64,000 nucleotides of DNA from Polyangium fumosum (GCF_005144585.1 NZ_SSMQ01000007.1:206057-270056), one strand, 5' to 3'. Shown: positions 52,153 through 61,367, counted from the first letter of the stretch. Notes: a model not told the origin generated them from the letters alone. Made by a program: numbers and translations.

Positions 52153-53177
52153 AGCGCTGGGCCCTTGCCCTCTTGCTCTCGCTCGGCGTGACGACCTCCG
52201 CCGCCGCGGCGCGCGCGCAATCACCCGAAGGCGCGTCCATCGCGGTCGCCGAGGCGCTCTTCCAGCAGGGCCGCGCGCTCCTCGACCAGGGCCGTTATGC
52301 CGAGGCTTGCCTCAAGCTCGCCGAGAGCCAGCGCCTCGACCCGAAGCTCGGCACGCTGCTGAACCTCGCTGTCTGCCACGAAAAGGAAGGAAAAACCGCG
52401 ACGGCGTGGGCCGAATACATCTCCGCCGCCTCGCTCGCGCGCGGCAAGGGGCAAAAGGACCGCGAGCAATTCGCGCGCGACCACGTGGCCGAGCTCAAGA
52501 AGAAGCTCGCCTACGTCGTCCTCCGCATGGAAACGCCGCCCGCCGGCCTCGGAATGAAGCTCGACGACAAACCCATCGACGTCGCCGCGCTGAACGTCCC
52601 CTTGCCCATCGATCCGGGCAACCACACCGTCGCGGCCATGGCACCGGGCAAACGGTCCTGGACGGGCGAGATCCTCGTGCCCGCGCAGCCGGGCGAGATT
52701 CCCGTCGTGATCCCCGCCCTCGAAGACGCGCCGGCGCCGCCGCCCACGGAGACCCCTCCTCCACCGCCGCCCGAACCCTCGCCCCCCCTCGCGCAGACGA
52801 AGCCACCGCCCGCGGAGCCCCGCATCTCCGCGCCGACGGGCCCGAGCGCCTCCACGGTCCTCCTGGTCACGGGGTTCGGTATCGGCGGCGCGGCCTTGCT
52901 CGTCGGGGCCGTGACGGGGATCCTCACGCTGGTCGAGGCGAGCGAGATCCTGCCGAAGTGCAACGGCTCGCAGTGTCCGGGGCAAGCCGACGCGCTCGCC
53001 ACGGCGAATACCCTGGCGAACGTCTCGAACATCGGGTTTGGCGTGGCCGTCCTCGGCCTCGGCGTGGGGATCGCCGGCATCGCCCTCGCGCCGAAACACG
53101 AGAAGGCTCCCCCGCGCGCCGTCTCCGTCATGCCGCTCGTCGGCCCTTTTGCGATCGGGCTCCGCGGCACGTTCTGA
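52149..53177 (+). CDS. exported TPR/PEGA-like protein coupled to kinase
   Basis: A 342-residue protein with a Sec signal (cleavage near ARAQ). Two or more TPR-like helices (LFQQGRALLDQGRYAEACLKLAESQRLDP, LLNLAVCHEKEGKTATAWAEY) precede a PEGA-type beta segment (VLRMETPPAGLGMKLDDKPID, IDPGNHTVAAMAPGKR), a Pro-rich stretch and two C-terminal membrane helices. The gene pair of kinase plus TPR/PEGA protein is recurrent in myxobacteria. The ATG overlaps the kinase stop by four bases; the product probably senses or responds to the same stimulus. Confidence 0.75.
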   Translation: MKRWALALLLSLGVTTSAAAARAQSPEGASIAVAEALFQQGRALLDQGRYAEACLKLAESQRLDPKLGTLLNLAVCHEKEGKTATAWAEYISAASLARGKGQKDREQFARDHVAELKKKLAYVVLRMETPPAGLGMKLDDKPIDVAALNVPLPIDPGNHTVAAMAPGKRSWTGEILVPAQPGEIPVVIPALEDAPAPPPTETPPPPPPEPSPPLAQTKPPPAEPRISAPTGPSASTVLLVTGFGIGGAALLVGAVTGILTLVEASEILPKCNGSQCPGQADALATANTLANVSNIGFGVAVLGLGVGIAGIALAPKHEKAPPRAVSVMPLVGPFAIGLRGTF

Positions 53178-53180
53178 CGT

Positions 53181-53879
53181 TCACAGGCATCCGTTCGACG
53201 TGCAGTCACACGAGCCGCCGCAGGTCTGCTCGATCTCGACGGCGGTGTCGCACGTGGCCGAGCATCGGTTGTCGCCACAAACCACGGTCGCGCCCGCGCA
53301 GCTCTGGCCCTTGCAGACGAGGCTGCACTCGCCGTCCGGGCCGCATTTCACCGTCAAGTTTTGACAACCTCCTTCCTCGCAGACGATCTCGCAGGGCGAG
53401 CCGCCCATGCATCCCACGAGGATGTCGTTGCATTGGTCCTTGCACTCGAGCCGGACGGGCGCCGCTCTCGTATCGAGGGTCAAGGTGAAGGTCCCGGCGT
53501 CCATGTCGGACTGCATGCACTCGTTTGACGCGTCGCAGATCCTCGTGCACACGTTCCCAGCGCAGGAATCACATTCGGCGCTCGGACAGACCCCGCTCAT
53601 GGCCGACCATCCGCATTCGTTGCAGGTCCCGGGCTGGTTCATCGGCGCGACGCAGACCGCGTCCTCCTTGCACCCCCCCATCATCCGGCTGCAGCTCGTA
53701 TTGCAGGCCGTCCCCGCCGCATTGCAGGCATAAGGGCCACACGCCGCCTCGTCACACGCCTCGCCGGGTTCGTCCGTTGCTTCGAGCCCCGCGATCCCGG
53801 CGACGAACTGACAGCCGAAGGCCACGAGGCCCGAGGTCGCCAGAAGCAGGGCGATCCACGCTGCTTTCCCTGTTTGCAT
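53181..53879 (-). CDS. Cys-rich lipoprotein
   Basis: A 232-residue lipoprotein (lipobox AFGC) with about 36 cysteines, including CDEAACGPYACNAAGTAC, CNECGWSAMSGVC and a C-terminal block CGPDGECSLVCKGQSC typical of extracellular disulfide-rich proteins of Polyangiales. Function unknown. GGAGGG precedes the ATG at eight bases. It converges with the previous gene (three-base gap) and diverges from the sigma-54 activator. Confidence 0.7.
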   Translation of the reverse strand: MQTGKAAWIALLLATSGLVAFGCQFVAGIAGLEATDEPGEACDEAACGPYACNAAGTACNTSCSRMMGGCKEDAVCVAPMNQPGTCNECGWSAMSGVCPSAECDSCAGNVCTRICDASNECMQSDMDAGTFTLTLDTRAAPVRLECKDQCNDILVGCMGGSPCEIVCEEGGCQNLTVKCGPDGECSLVCKGQSCAGATVVCGDNRCSATCDTAVEIEQTCGGSCDCTSNGCL

Positions 53880-53950
53880 GATTGCACCCTCCCTCCGAGG
53901 ATACCACGGGATGCCCACGCGGGGCCTTCGCCGTGGTAGGCTCCGCGGCC

Positions 53951-55288
53951 ATGTCGGCGAAAAGCACGTTGCCCCTTCATTCCCGGGCCAAGGAGCTGCG
54001 CCTCGACGGCTTCTCGCTCACCGTCATCGAGGGCCCCGGCGCCGGCGCCTCGTTCCGCGCCGAGATGCGCGAGGTCTCCGTCGGAACGGCCCAGGGAAAC
54101 GACCTCGTGCTCCCCGATCCCACCGTCTCGCGCCACCATTTCAGCCTCTCGGCGACACCCGAGGGGTATCTCTTGAAGGACCTCGGCTCGTCGAACGGGA
54201 CGTGGGTCTCGGGCATGCGTGTCCTCGCGGGGTACGTCGAGCCCGGCGCCCGCGTGCGCGTCGGCCGGACGACGCTCCTCGTCGATCAGGTAAACGAGGA
54301 CATCTGTGAGGCGCTGAGCCCCGAGGACGGCTTCGGCCCGCTGCTCGGCCAAAGCTCGGCCATGCGCCGCATTTTCGCGGCCTTGCCCCGCGTCGCGCAC
54401 TCCGACAGCACCGTACTCCTCGAAGGCGAGACGGGCACGGGAAAAGGCGTCCTCGCGGCGGCCATTCACGAGGCGAGCCCTCGCGCCGCGGGGCCGTTCG
54501 TCGTCCTCGATTGCGCGGCCATCGCGCCGACGCTCATCGAGAGCGAGCTCTTCGGCCACGTCAAGGGCTCGTTCACGGGCGCGCAGGCCGACCGCGCGGG
54601 CGCGTTCGAGCAGGCGAAGGGCGGCACCATTTTCATCGACGAAATCGGCGAGCTGCCCCTCGACATGCAGCCGAAGCTGCTCCGCGCCCTGGAGGAGCGC
54701 AGCGTCAAGCGCGTCGGCGGAAACCAGCGCGTCAAGCTCGACGTCCGCGTGATTGCCGCGACGAACCGCGACCTGCGCACGGAGGTCAACCGCAACGCGT
54801 TCCGCGCCGACCTGTTCTACCGGCTCAACGTGGTGCGCATCCACGTCCCGCCGCTGCGCGAGCGCACCGGCGACATCGAGCGCCTCGCGCGCCATTTCCA
54901 CGCCGAGCTCGTCCCTGACAACCCCCTCCCGGACGACCTCCTGGAATCGCTCCGCCGTCAATCGTGGCCCGGCAACGTGCGCGAGCTGCGGGCCGCGATC
55001 GAGCGCGCCGTCCTCTTCAACGACCCGGCGATCCTGGCGCTCGGAAACGACGTCGAGCTGGCCCCGGGGGACAAGGATCGGGACGACGACATCGACCTCG
55101 AGGTCCCCTTCCGGGTGTGCAAGCAAAAGGCCTCGGATCAATGGGAACGACGGTACGTGCGGGCGCTCTTGCGGGCGACACACGACAACATTTCCGAGGC
55201 CTCGCGCCGGGTGAAGATGGACCGGAGCCATTTGCGGTCGTTGCTCCGGAAATACGGGTTTCGCGGGGCGGATGAGGGCGGGGCGTGA
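53951..55288 (+). CDS. FHA-domain sigma-54-dependent transcriptional activator
   Basis: A 445-residue regulator. An FHA domain (about 20-115; GNDLVLPDPTVSRHHFSL, LGSSNGTWVSG) binds phosphothreonine. The AAA+ domain has Walker A GETGTGKG (159-166), a GSFTGA loop (206-211, Ser in place of the usual Ala), Walker B IFIDEIGELP (Asp230-Glu231) and arginine-finger region FRADLFYRLNVV. A Fis-type helix-turn-helix is at the C-terminus (NISEASRRVKMDRSHLRSLLRKY). It likely couples Ser/Thr kinase signals, such as those of the kinase encoded 1.8 kb away, to sigma-54 promoters. Confidence 0.93.
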   Translation: MSAKSTLPLHSRAKELRLDGFSLTVIEGPGAGASFRAEMREVSVGTAQGNDLVLPDPTVSRHHFSLSATPEGYLLKDLGSSNGTWVSGMRVLAGYVEPGARVRVGRTTLLVDQVNEDICEALSPEDGFGPLLGQSSAMRRIFAALPRVAHSDSTVLLEGETGTGKGVLAAAIHEASPRAAGPFVVLDCAAIAPTLIESELFGHVKGSFTGAQADRAGAFEQAKGGTIFIDEIGELPLDMQPKLLRALEERSVKRVGGNQRVKLDVRVIAATNRDLRTEVNRNAFRADLFYRLNVVRIHVPPLRERTGDIERLARHFHAELVPDNPLPDDLLESLRRQSWPGNVRELRAAIERAVLFNDPAILALGNDVELAPGDKDRDDDIDLEVPFRVCKQKASDQWERRYVRALLRATHDNISEASRRVKMDRSHLRSLLRKYGFRGADEGGA

Positions 55289-55292
55289 CCCT

Positions 55293-55650
55293 GTAGACGC
55301 CTTCCCGGACCTCGCGCACGCCTTTTCGGACCCCGCGCACGGCTTCTCGAACCCTGCGCACGGCTTCTCGAACCCTGCGCACGCCTTTTCGGACCCCGCG
55401 CACGGCTTCTCGAACCCCGCGCACGCCTTTTCGGACCCCGCGCACGGCTTCTCGAACGCTGCGCACGCCTTTTCGGACCCCCGCGCACGGCTTCTCGAAC
55501 CCCGCGCACGGCTTCTCGAACCCTGCGCACGCCTTTTCGGACCCCGCGCACGGCTTCTCGAACCCCGCGCACGGCTTCTCAGACCCCGCGCACGGCTTCT
55601 CAGACCCCGCGCACGCCTTCCCGGACCCCGCGCACGCCCTTATTGACCGT
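55293..55650. repeat. 21-bp tandem repeat array 2 (about 17 units)
   Basis: About 17 units of 21 bp, of two types: GCGCACGCCTTTTCGGACCCC and GCGCACGGCTTCTCGAACCCC. One unit has an extra C (near 55481). On the minus strand the units encode heptads GVRKGVR and GVREAVR, but the +1 base breaks the frame and the variant CTTCTCAGACCCC in units 14 and 15 creates TGA stops. It lies between convergent genes with no other gene in the gap. No spacers, so not CRISPR. Confidence 0.85.
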
Positions 55651-55701
55651 GTCGACGCCTTGCTCGACCGCGAGCTGAGGGCGACCGCCCCCGCCTCCCC
55701 C

Positions 55702-56088
55702 TCAATCCGTCGCGCCCGCGGGCGCCGCGGGCTTCACCTTGACGCTCTTCCAGCGCCCCAATTCCACGAGCCCCGCGGGGGCGCCACGCGGCTTCGAGAC
55801 CTCGGAGGCGCGGCAGAAATGCACCTCGACCTTCGGCGCGCCCCGCGCTTTCGAATACCAGGCCGCCGCCGCCGCGGCGACCTCCACGACCGAACGAGGG
55901 ACCTCGACGCGATCGGGGTTCCGCACGACGACGTGGCTCCCCGGCGTCCCCCCCGCGACGTGCAGCCACACGTCGTGCGGCTTGGCGACGTCGAACGTCA
56001 GGTAGTCGTTGTCCTCGGCGCCGCGGCCGATGAGGACCTCGAAGCCCTCCACGGTCACCGTACGGTACGGTCGTCCTTTGCTTGCCAC
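55702..56088 (-). CDS. stand-alone NFACT-R (DUF814) domain protein
   Basis: A 128-residue protein that is only the NFACT RNA-binding domain of RqcH/Fbp-type proteins: VEGFEVLIGRGAEDNDYLTF, DVWLHVAGGTPGSHVVVR and EVAAAAAAWYSKARGAPKVEVHF. The nuclease-like NFACT-N part and the coiled coil are absent. It probably binds tRNA or ribosomal complexes; a ribosome rescue role is inferred from the family only. Normal codon use, complete at both ends. Confidence 0.85.
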   Translation of the reverse strand: MASKGRPYRTVTVEGFEVLIGRGAEDNDYLTFDVAKPHDVWLHVAGGTPGSHVVVRNPDRVEVPRSVVEVAAAAAAWYSKARGAPKVEVHFCRASEVSKPRGAPAGLVELGRWKSVKVKPAAPAGATD

Positions 56089-56119
56089 GCGCGGAGTCTG
56101 CCTCGCGCTCGGCCGAATC

Positions 56120-57571
56120 TCAAGAACAGGCGACGAGCCCGAGCTGACGGAGGCACGGCGCCACGACCTCCCGCAGCGCCTCGCGCCGGAGCGCGCCGAG
56201 CATCCGCGCCCCGAGCACGCCGAATTCCTCGTTTTCCACGGGCCCGGCCGCGGGATCCTTTTCGTGTTTCGCTCGGGCCCGCTCGAACGCCCGCACGGCG
56301 GCCTCGCGCGCCTCGGCGCCGAACGCGTCGAGCGCCCATTGCAAGGTCTTCCACGCGAGCGCCGCGTGCCGCGCCTCGTCCTCCGCGATCTGCGCGAGCA
56401 CAGCCCGCAGGCCCTCGTCCTTCACGGAACGCGCCACCTCTTGCCCCTCGGCCGCGCCGAGCGTCTCGCCCACGCAGCCCTCCACCACGAGCGCCTCCAC
56501 GAATGAAACGACGTCCGTCGCGAGCCACGCCGTCGCCTCCGGGAGTTTATCTGGGCCGATGAGCCGCCCACCGATCCGGGAGGCGATGGCGTATTCGACC
56601 CGCGCGTGCTCCACCTCGTCGCGCGCGGCGGTTTGCGCCTCGGCGAGCAGCTCCGCGGGCGCGCCGAGCGCGAGGAGCTGGAGCGAGAAGCGCGCGAAGC
56701 TCGCGATCGAAGCGTGCTCCATGGAGGCGATCGCCGCGTGGTGCGCCGCGATCGCCTCGCGCGCGTGTGCGTCGAGAGATTCCGTATCGAACACGAGCGG
56801 CGCGCGCCAGTCCGCGCGGGCGCGTGGCCTCGCGGCGCGGGCCTCGCCTTCCACGACGAGGGGTCGGCCGATCACGCAGGACATCGACGCGCATTGCCAG
56901 GTCGGCTTCGCGCCCTTCGCGCCGATCGCCACGCAGGACCCGCCGGGCCTCGGCGAGCTGCCGCAATCCGCGTCGCTCTTGCAGGTGTCCTCCTTGGTCC
57001 GGCAAGCGAGCGTGACCTGCTCGAAACAACCATTGTGATACGCCGACAACCCACAGGTGCTCCCCCCGCAATCGGCGTCCGTGCTACAGGACGCGTCCCC
57101 GCAGACGGAGTTTTTCGCGCGCAAAGCGCCCGTGCCCTTGCAGATGCAGGCCTTCCCGGCGCCGCATTCGTCGTCGGTCTCGCACGCGTACGTGCAGCCG
57201 CAATAGGTGCCGACCTGCCCCACCCCGCTCGTACACTTCCCGTGCGGATGCTCCGTGCAATCGGCGTCCGTCTTGCAAGACTGGCGCATCTCCGTGCCCG
57301 CGCAGGCAGGGATGTCGATCGTCGCGTCGCACGTCACGCGGCTCGCGCGGTGGACGTTCCCGTTTTTCTCGGCCACCCAGCCGACACGCTTCGGTTTCTC
57401 CGGCTCGGGTTCGCCCTCGGGCGAAGGCTCGACCGTCGCGCTCGAAGGCGTCGTGGGGATGGCGACGACGGCGCCTTCCCCTGCGCCGGACGAGGCGGGA
57501 GGAGTGGCCGAGCACGCGGCTCCGCCGATCGCGACGAGGAGGGAGAGGCGTAAACTTCGGTAACGATCCAC
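56120..57571 (-). CDS. Cys-rich lipoprotein with ferritin-like di-iron domain
   Basis: A 483-residue protein with lipobox GAAC (Cys20). Residues about 80-232 hold Cys-rich DADC-type repeats (CKTDADCTEH, CSTDADCGG, CKSDADCGS). Residues about 235-483 are a four-helix ferritin-like domain: Glu285 in EHASIASF, Glu319-x2-His322 in DEVEHAR, Glu364 or 369 in EGCVGET and Glu399-x2-His402 in EDEARHAAL, the ligand set of a di-iron centre. A paralogue lies at 62550-63749. The protein should be anchored to a membrane outside the cytoplasm. GTG start without a good ribosome site. Confidence 0.8.
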   Translation of the reverse strand: MDRYRSLRLSLLVAIGGAACSATPPASSGAGEGAVVAIPTTPSSATVEPSPEGEPEPEKPKRVGWVAEKNGNVHRASRVTCDATIDIPACAGTEMRQSCKTDADCTEHPHGKCTSGVGQVGTYCGCTYACETDDECGAGKACICKGTGALRAKNSVCGDASCSTDADCGGSTCGLSAYHNGCFEQVTLACRTKEDTCKSDADCGSSPRPGGSCVAIGAKGAKPTWQCASMSCVIGRPLVVEGEARAARPRARADWRAPLVFDTESLDAHAREAIAAHHAAIASMEHASIASFARFSLQLLALGAPAELLAEAQTAARDEVEHARVEYAIASRIGGRLIGPDKLPEATAWLATDVVSFVEALVVEGCVGETLGAAEGQEVARSVKDEGLRAVLAQIAEDEARHAALAWKTLQWALDAFGAEAREAAVRAFERARAKHEKDPAAGPVENEEFGVLGARMLGALRREALREVVAPCLRQLGLVACS

Positions 57572-57756
57572 GCGGCGAGCGTACCACAGCTCCGCGCGGT
57601 GATGTCGCGGTTCGTGCCTACGAGACGCGGCCTCCCGCCCGAGCAAGCTGTGCACGGGCCGTGCCACAAATTGTCGACCCGCCGGCTTCTGGAACGCGCC
57701 GTGCAGCGGCCGCGCCGGACCATGCAGGTCGCCCCCGACCCGTCAAGGAGGGCTCG

Positions 57757-58995
57757 ATGACGCGGACACAGTGGATTCTGGCTACGATTTCAATGTTTTC
57801 GCTGGTCGCGTGCAGCAGCAAGGAGGACGACGCGAGCGCCCCGCTCCGGATCCCCACGTACCACGAGGATGTGGCGCCCATCCTCGCCGAGCATTGCCTG
57901 AGTTGCCACGACGAGGGCGGCATTGCCCCGTTTTCCCTCGTCGATTACGAGGACGCGCGCCGGACCGCCGAGGCGATCCGCATCTCCACGACGTCGCGCA
58001 GCATGCCCCCGTTCGTCCTCGACAACAGCGGCGAATGCAACACGTACGTCGAGGGCCGCTGGCTCACGGACGCGCAGATCAGGACGATCGAGGCGTGGGC
58101 CCGCGCCGGCGCGCCCGAAGGAGAGCCGCCGAAGGGCACGGCCCCCGCGCCGCGGGCCCTCGCAGAGCTCGATCGCGTCGACATGACGATCGACATGAAG
58201 GACACGTACACCCCGGATGCCGCGAAATTCGACGATTACCGGTGCTTCGTGCTCGATCCCGGGCTCGCGGAGGACGTGTTCATCACCGGCTTCCACGTGC
58301 GCCCGGGGGCCGCCTCGATGTTGCATCACCTCACGCTCTTCTCCATCGACACAAAGGAATCGGAGGCCACGGCCGAGGCGCTCGACGCGGCCGAGCCCGG
58401 GTTCGGGTATTCGTGCATCGACGACATCCACGTGCCGGATGCGCGCTGGCTCGTCGGCGCGGGCCCCGGCAGCGGCGCGCTCCGCTTCCCCGAGGGCACG
58501 GGGCTCCGCATGCGGGCCGGGCGGAAGACGATCCTGCAGATCCATTACAATCAAGAAAATGGGCGCCACGCCGATCGCACCCGGATCGACCTCATGCTCG
58601 CCCGGAATGTGCCGAAAGAGGCCACCGTGCAGCGCATCGCGGCCACGAACCTCCTCTTGCCGCCGAAACAAGCGAGCGTCGATCAGAGCGCGGTCGAGCC
58701 CGTGTCCATCGATCTCACCTTGTGGGGGCTCTGGCCGCACATGCACAAGCTCGGGACGGGGATGCACGTCGCCGCGACGCACGACGGGGAGGAGAAATGC
58801 CTGGCCCGCGTGAACAACTGGGATTTCCACTGGCAGGGGTTCGCCCATTACACGAAACCCATCGACCTCTCGTCGGGCGGCTCGATGCGCATCACGTGCA
58901 CGTACGACACGCGCGGGCGCGACACGACGACGACCTGGGGCCAGGGCACGAACGACGAGATGTGCATCGCCTTTTTCTACCTGACGGCAAATTGA
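57757..58995 (+). CDS. cytochrome c-like motif fused to type II copper monooxygenase domain
   Basis: A 412-residue lipoprotein (lipobox LVAC). A heme c site Cys47-x2-Cys50-His51 sits in a short domain (APILAEHCLSCHDEGG, SMPPF) like those of planctomycete-type cytochromes. The rest matches copper type II ascorbate-dependent monooxygenases (PHM/DBH fold): His190-His191 and His263 for one copper, His328, His330 and Met402 (NDEMCI) for the other. It probably hydroxylates an organic substrate in the periplasm with the attached heme as electron donor. AAGGAGG precedes the ATG. Confidence 0.82.
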   Translation: MTRTQWILATISMFSLVACSSKEDDASAPLRIPTYHEDVAPILAEHCLSCHDEGGIAPFSLVDYEDARRTAEAIRISTTSRSMPPFVLDNSGECNTYVEGRWLTDAQIRTIEAWARAGAPEGEPPKGTAPAPRALAELDRVDMTIDMKDTYTPDAAKFDDYRCFVLDPGLAEDVFITGFHVRPGAASMLHHLTLFSIDTKESEATAEALDAAEPGFGYSCIDDIHVPDARWLVGAGPGSGALRFPEGTGLRMRAGRKTILQIHYNQENGRHADRTRIDLMLARNVPKEATVQRIAATNLLLPPKQASVDQSAVEPVSIDLTLWGLWPHMHKLGTGMHVAATHDGEEKCLARVNNWDFHWQGFAHYTKPIDLSSGGSMRITCTYDTRGRDTTTTWGQGTNDEMCIAFFYLTAN

Positions 58996-59073
58996 TGTCC
59001 GGGGCGAACGCCGTTCGTGGCCGATCGTGGAGAGCTTGACAGCCTCCGAAAAAAGCGGTTTGTTTGGTGGGCA

Positions 59074-59628
59074 ATGATTTCTGCCCGACGAACCCTGCTC
59101 GCCTTCGGAATCACCCTTCTCGCGGCGACGGCGCTTCCGAGCACGCCCGCCCTGGCCGTGCTGTCGGAGCAGGCGGTCGCCCCGAACGCGCGGGTCGAGG
59201 ACGCCGACGGAAAGGCGGTCGAGATCAAATCGCTGAAGGGCAAGCCGATCGTCATCGTCTACGACGACCGGACGTCGGCGCCGAAAAGCGAGGCGTTCCG
59301 GCGCGACCTCGTCAAGCTCCTGAAATCGGGCCCGTACACGTCGAAGGTGGCGCTCTTGATCGTCGCGGATGTGAGCCCCTACGATTTCTGGCCGGCGCGC
59401 GGCACGGTCAAGGACGCCGTCCGCGACGAGACGAAGAAGCAGGGGACGACGGTCTATTGCGATTGGACCGGCGGGATGCGCTCGGCGTACAAGCTGAAGA
59501 ACGAAATCACGGGCGTGGTGATGGTGGGCAAGGAGGGGCGCGTGATGTTCGCCAAGGAAGGCGTGCCCGCGGGCGCCGACCAGAAGCGGCTCGTCGACGC
59601 GCTGAAGGCCGAGGTCGAGGGGAGCTGA
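59074..59628 (+). CDS. exported redoxin-like protein without CxxC
   Basis: A 184-residue protein with a Sec signal (cleavage near ALA). The thioredoxin-like fold starts VEDADGKAVEIKSLKGKPIVIVYDD; the expected CxxC after the strand reads TSAPKSE, and the only cysteine of the mature protein is in VYCDWTGG. It resembles YtfJ-like redoxins. A redox activity is doubtful. It lies 78 bp after the copper monooxygenase on the same strand and may be its partner. Confidence 0.65.
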   Translation: MISARRTLLAFGITLLAATALPSTPALAVLSEQAVAPNARVEDADGKAVEIKSLKGKPIVIVYDDRTSAPKSEAFRRDLVKLLKSGPYTSKVALLIVADVSPYDFWPARGTVKDAVRDETKKQGTTVYCDWTGGMRSAYKLKNEITGVVMVGKEGRVMFAKEGVPAGADQKRLVDALKAEVEGS

Positions 59629-59683
59629 TCCGGCGCATTCGCGGGATGGCCTGGGCGGTTCGGTCGCGGTAGAGTGCGCCGCG

Positions 59684-61333
59684 ATGTCCACCGCCGTCGC
59701 GGCGCCCCGGCTCTGGCTGCTCGGTCCGTGGCCCGATCTCCTGCTCGGATGTGGGATCGGGTATGGGCTGCTCGTCCTCGCCCTCGCGGCGTCGGGCGCG
59801 TCGATGGGCTCGCTCGAAGGGTGGCTGCCGCTCGTCGTGCTCGTGACCGGGATCCCGCATTACGGGGCGACGTTGCTCCGGGTCTATGGGACGGAATCGG
59901 CGCGCAAGCGGTATTTTTTCTATGCATTCCCCCTCGGATTCCTGGTCTGGGCGGCGTTCACGGGGTCCCTCGCCGCGCCGAGGCTCGGGACGTGGCTGAT
60001 CACGCTCTATCTCACGTGGAGCCCGTGGCATTACACGGCGCAGAATTTCGGGCTCGTGATGATGTTCCTGCGACGCGGCGGGATCACGCCGAGCCCGGCG
60101 CTCCGGCGGCTCGTCTGGACGTCGTTCGTCCTCTCGTTCGTGCTGGTCTTCGTGAACATCCACGGCTCGGCCTCCGCGGGCGGGGCCGATCCCCTGCAAG
60201 CCGCGAGCGCGGCCTACCGATTCGCGCCGCTCGGGATTCCCGCGCGGTTTGCCCTGGGATCACTGGCCGTCGCGGGAATTTCGTATGTCGTGGTGACGGG
60301 CGTCGCGCTCCGGAAGCTCACGCAGATGGCCGGGATTGCGCGGCTCGTGCCGGCGGTCGCGCTCGTCGTGAGCCAGGCGGCGTGGTTCGTCCTGCCCGTG
60401 CTGCTCGGCTTCTTGCGACCGGCGCTTTATGGTCCGGGGGGCGCGACGGCGCTCGCGTTCATCTGGGTCGCGATCGCGCACAGCGTGCAATATCTCTGGA
60501 TCTCGTACCATTACGCGCGCGCCTCCGGGAGCGTGGCCAAGGCGGCGCCGGCGGGGCTCTCGTATCTCGGGACAACCGTGCTCGCGGGCGCGGCAATCTG
60601 GGTGTTCCCCGCCCTCGTCTGCGCGCCGGGCGCGCTCGGGATCCTGCCGTTCGAATCGGGGCTCGGGCTGCTCGTGGCGGCCGCGGTGAATGTGCATCAC
60701 TTCCTCCTCGACGGCGCAATCTGGAAGCTCCGGGACGGTTCGGTCGGCAATGTGCTCGTTGGACAACCCAGCACCGCACCGCAGACGGCCCCGGCAGCAA
60801 GGGGCCTCGGGGCGTGGGGGGTGCGGGCTGCGCTCGTTGCAGCGGGGCTCGTGGCGGCGGGCGCGTGGGCGGGCGCGGCCTGGGAGAAAGAAATGGGGAT
60901 CCGGCGCGGGGCCGCGGCCGGGGATCTCGCGCGGGTCGAGGTCGCAGCGCGTAGGCTCGTGATGCTCGGGCGGGATGGCCCGCGAATTCACGTGGCGATC
61001 GGAAAGTTGCGCGAGGCGCGCGGGGAGAAGGAAGCGGCGCACGCGGCCTACGAGGCGGCGCTCGCGCTCGATCCCGAGGACGCGACGGCGCTCGATCGGA
61101 TCGCCGCGTCGTGGATCACGCGCGGGGATTTCCAGCGGGCGCTCGACGCGCGGTACCGAGCGGCACGGAACGCGCCGGATCGCCCGGCCCTCCGGCGGCG
61201 GTACGAGGAGCTCCTTTCGCGATTGCAGGCGCCTCCCGAGGCGGGGGACACGGAGGTTATCGTGGTCGGCGGAGCGACCGCCCCAGCAGACGACGCCGAC
61301 GCTGCCACGCAGACGTCACGAACGACGCCTTGA
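59684..61333 (+). CDS. polytopic His-rich membrane protein with C-terminal TPR
   Basis: A 549-residue protein. About nine membrane helices (to residue 405) carry conserved-looking His residues: IPHYGATLLRVYG, SPWHYTAQNFG, AHSVQYLWISYHYAR and VNVHHFLLDGAIWKLR. The constellation recalls Brp/Blh-type beta-carotene dioxygenases, which hold iron with four His, but similarity is weak. A TPR domain follows (about 435-510; REARGEKEAAHAAYEAALALDPED). The pairing is unusual. A metal-dependent membrane oxygenase is possible; a transport role cannot be excluded. Confidence 0.55.
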   Translation: MSTAVAAPRLWLLGPWPDLLLGCGIGYGLLVLALAASGASMGSLEGWLPLVVLVTGIPHYGATLLRVYGTESARKRYFFYAFPLGFLVWAAFTGSLAAPRLGTWLITLYLTWSPWHYTAQNFGLVMMFLRRGGITPSPALRRLVWTSFVLSFVLVFVNIHGSASAGGADPLQAASAAYRFAPLGIPARFALGSLAVAGISYVVVTGVALRKLTQMAGIARLVPAVALVVSQAAWFVLPVLLGFLRPALYGPGGATALAFIWVAIAHSVQYLWISYHYARASGSVAKAAPAGLSYLGTTVLAGAAIWVFPALVCAPGALGILPFESGLGLLVAAAVNVHHFLLDGAIWKLRDGSVGNVLVGQPSTAPQTAPAARGLGAWGVRAALVAAGLVAAGAWAGAAWEKEMGIRRGAAAGDLARVEVAARRLVMLGRDGPRIHVAIGKLREARGEKEAAHAAYEAALALDPEDATALDRIAASWITRGDFQRALDARYRAARNAPDRPALRRRYEELLSRLQAPPEAGDTEVIVVGGATAPADDADAATQTSRTTP

Positions 61334-61367
61334 AGACCGGGACGAACGGAGTATGGTGGCGCCCGCC

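Noticed and set aside
55293..55650. Array 2 as CRISPR or as a functional plus-strand repeat protein
   Set aside because: There are no spacers. The plus-strand frame HAFSDPA changes to RARLLEP at the one-base insertion, which argues against a maintained protein.
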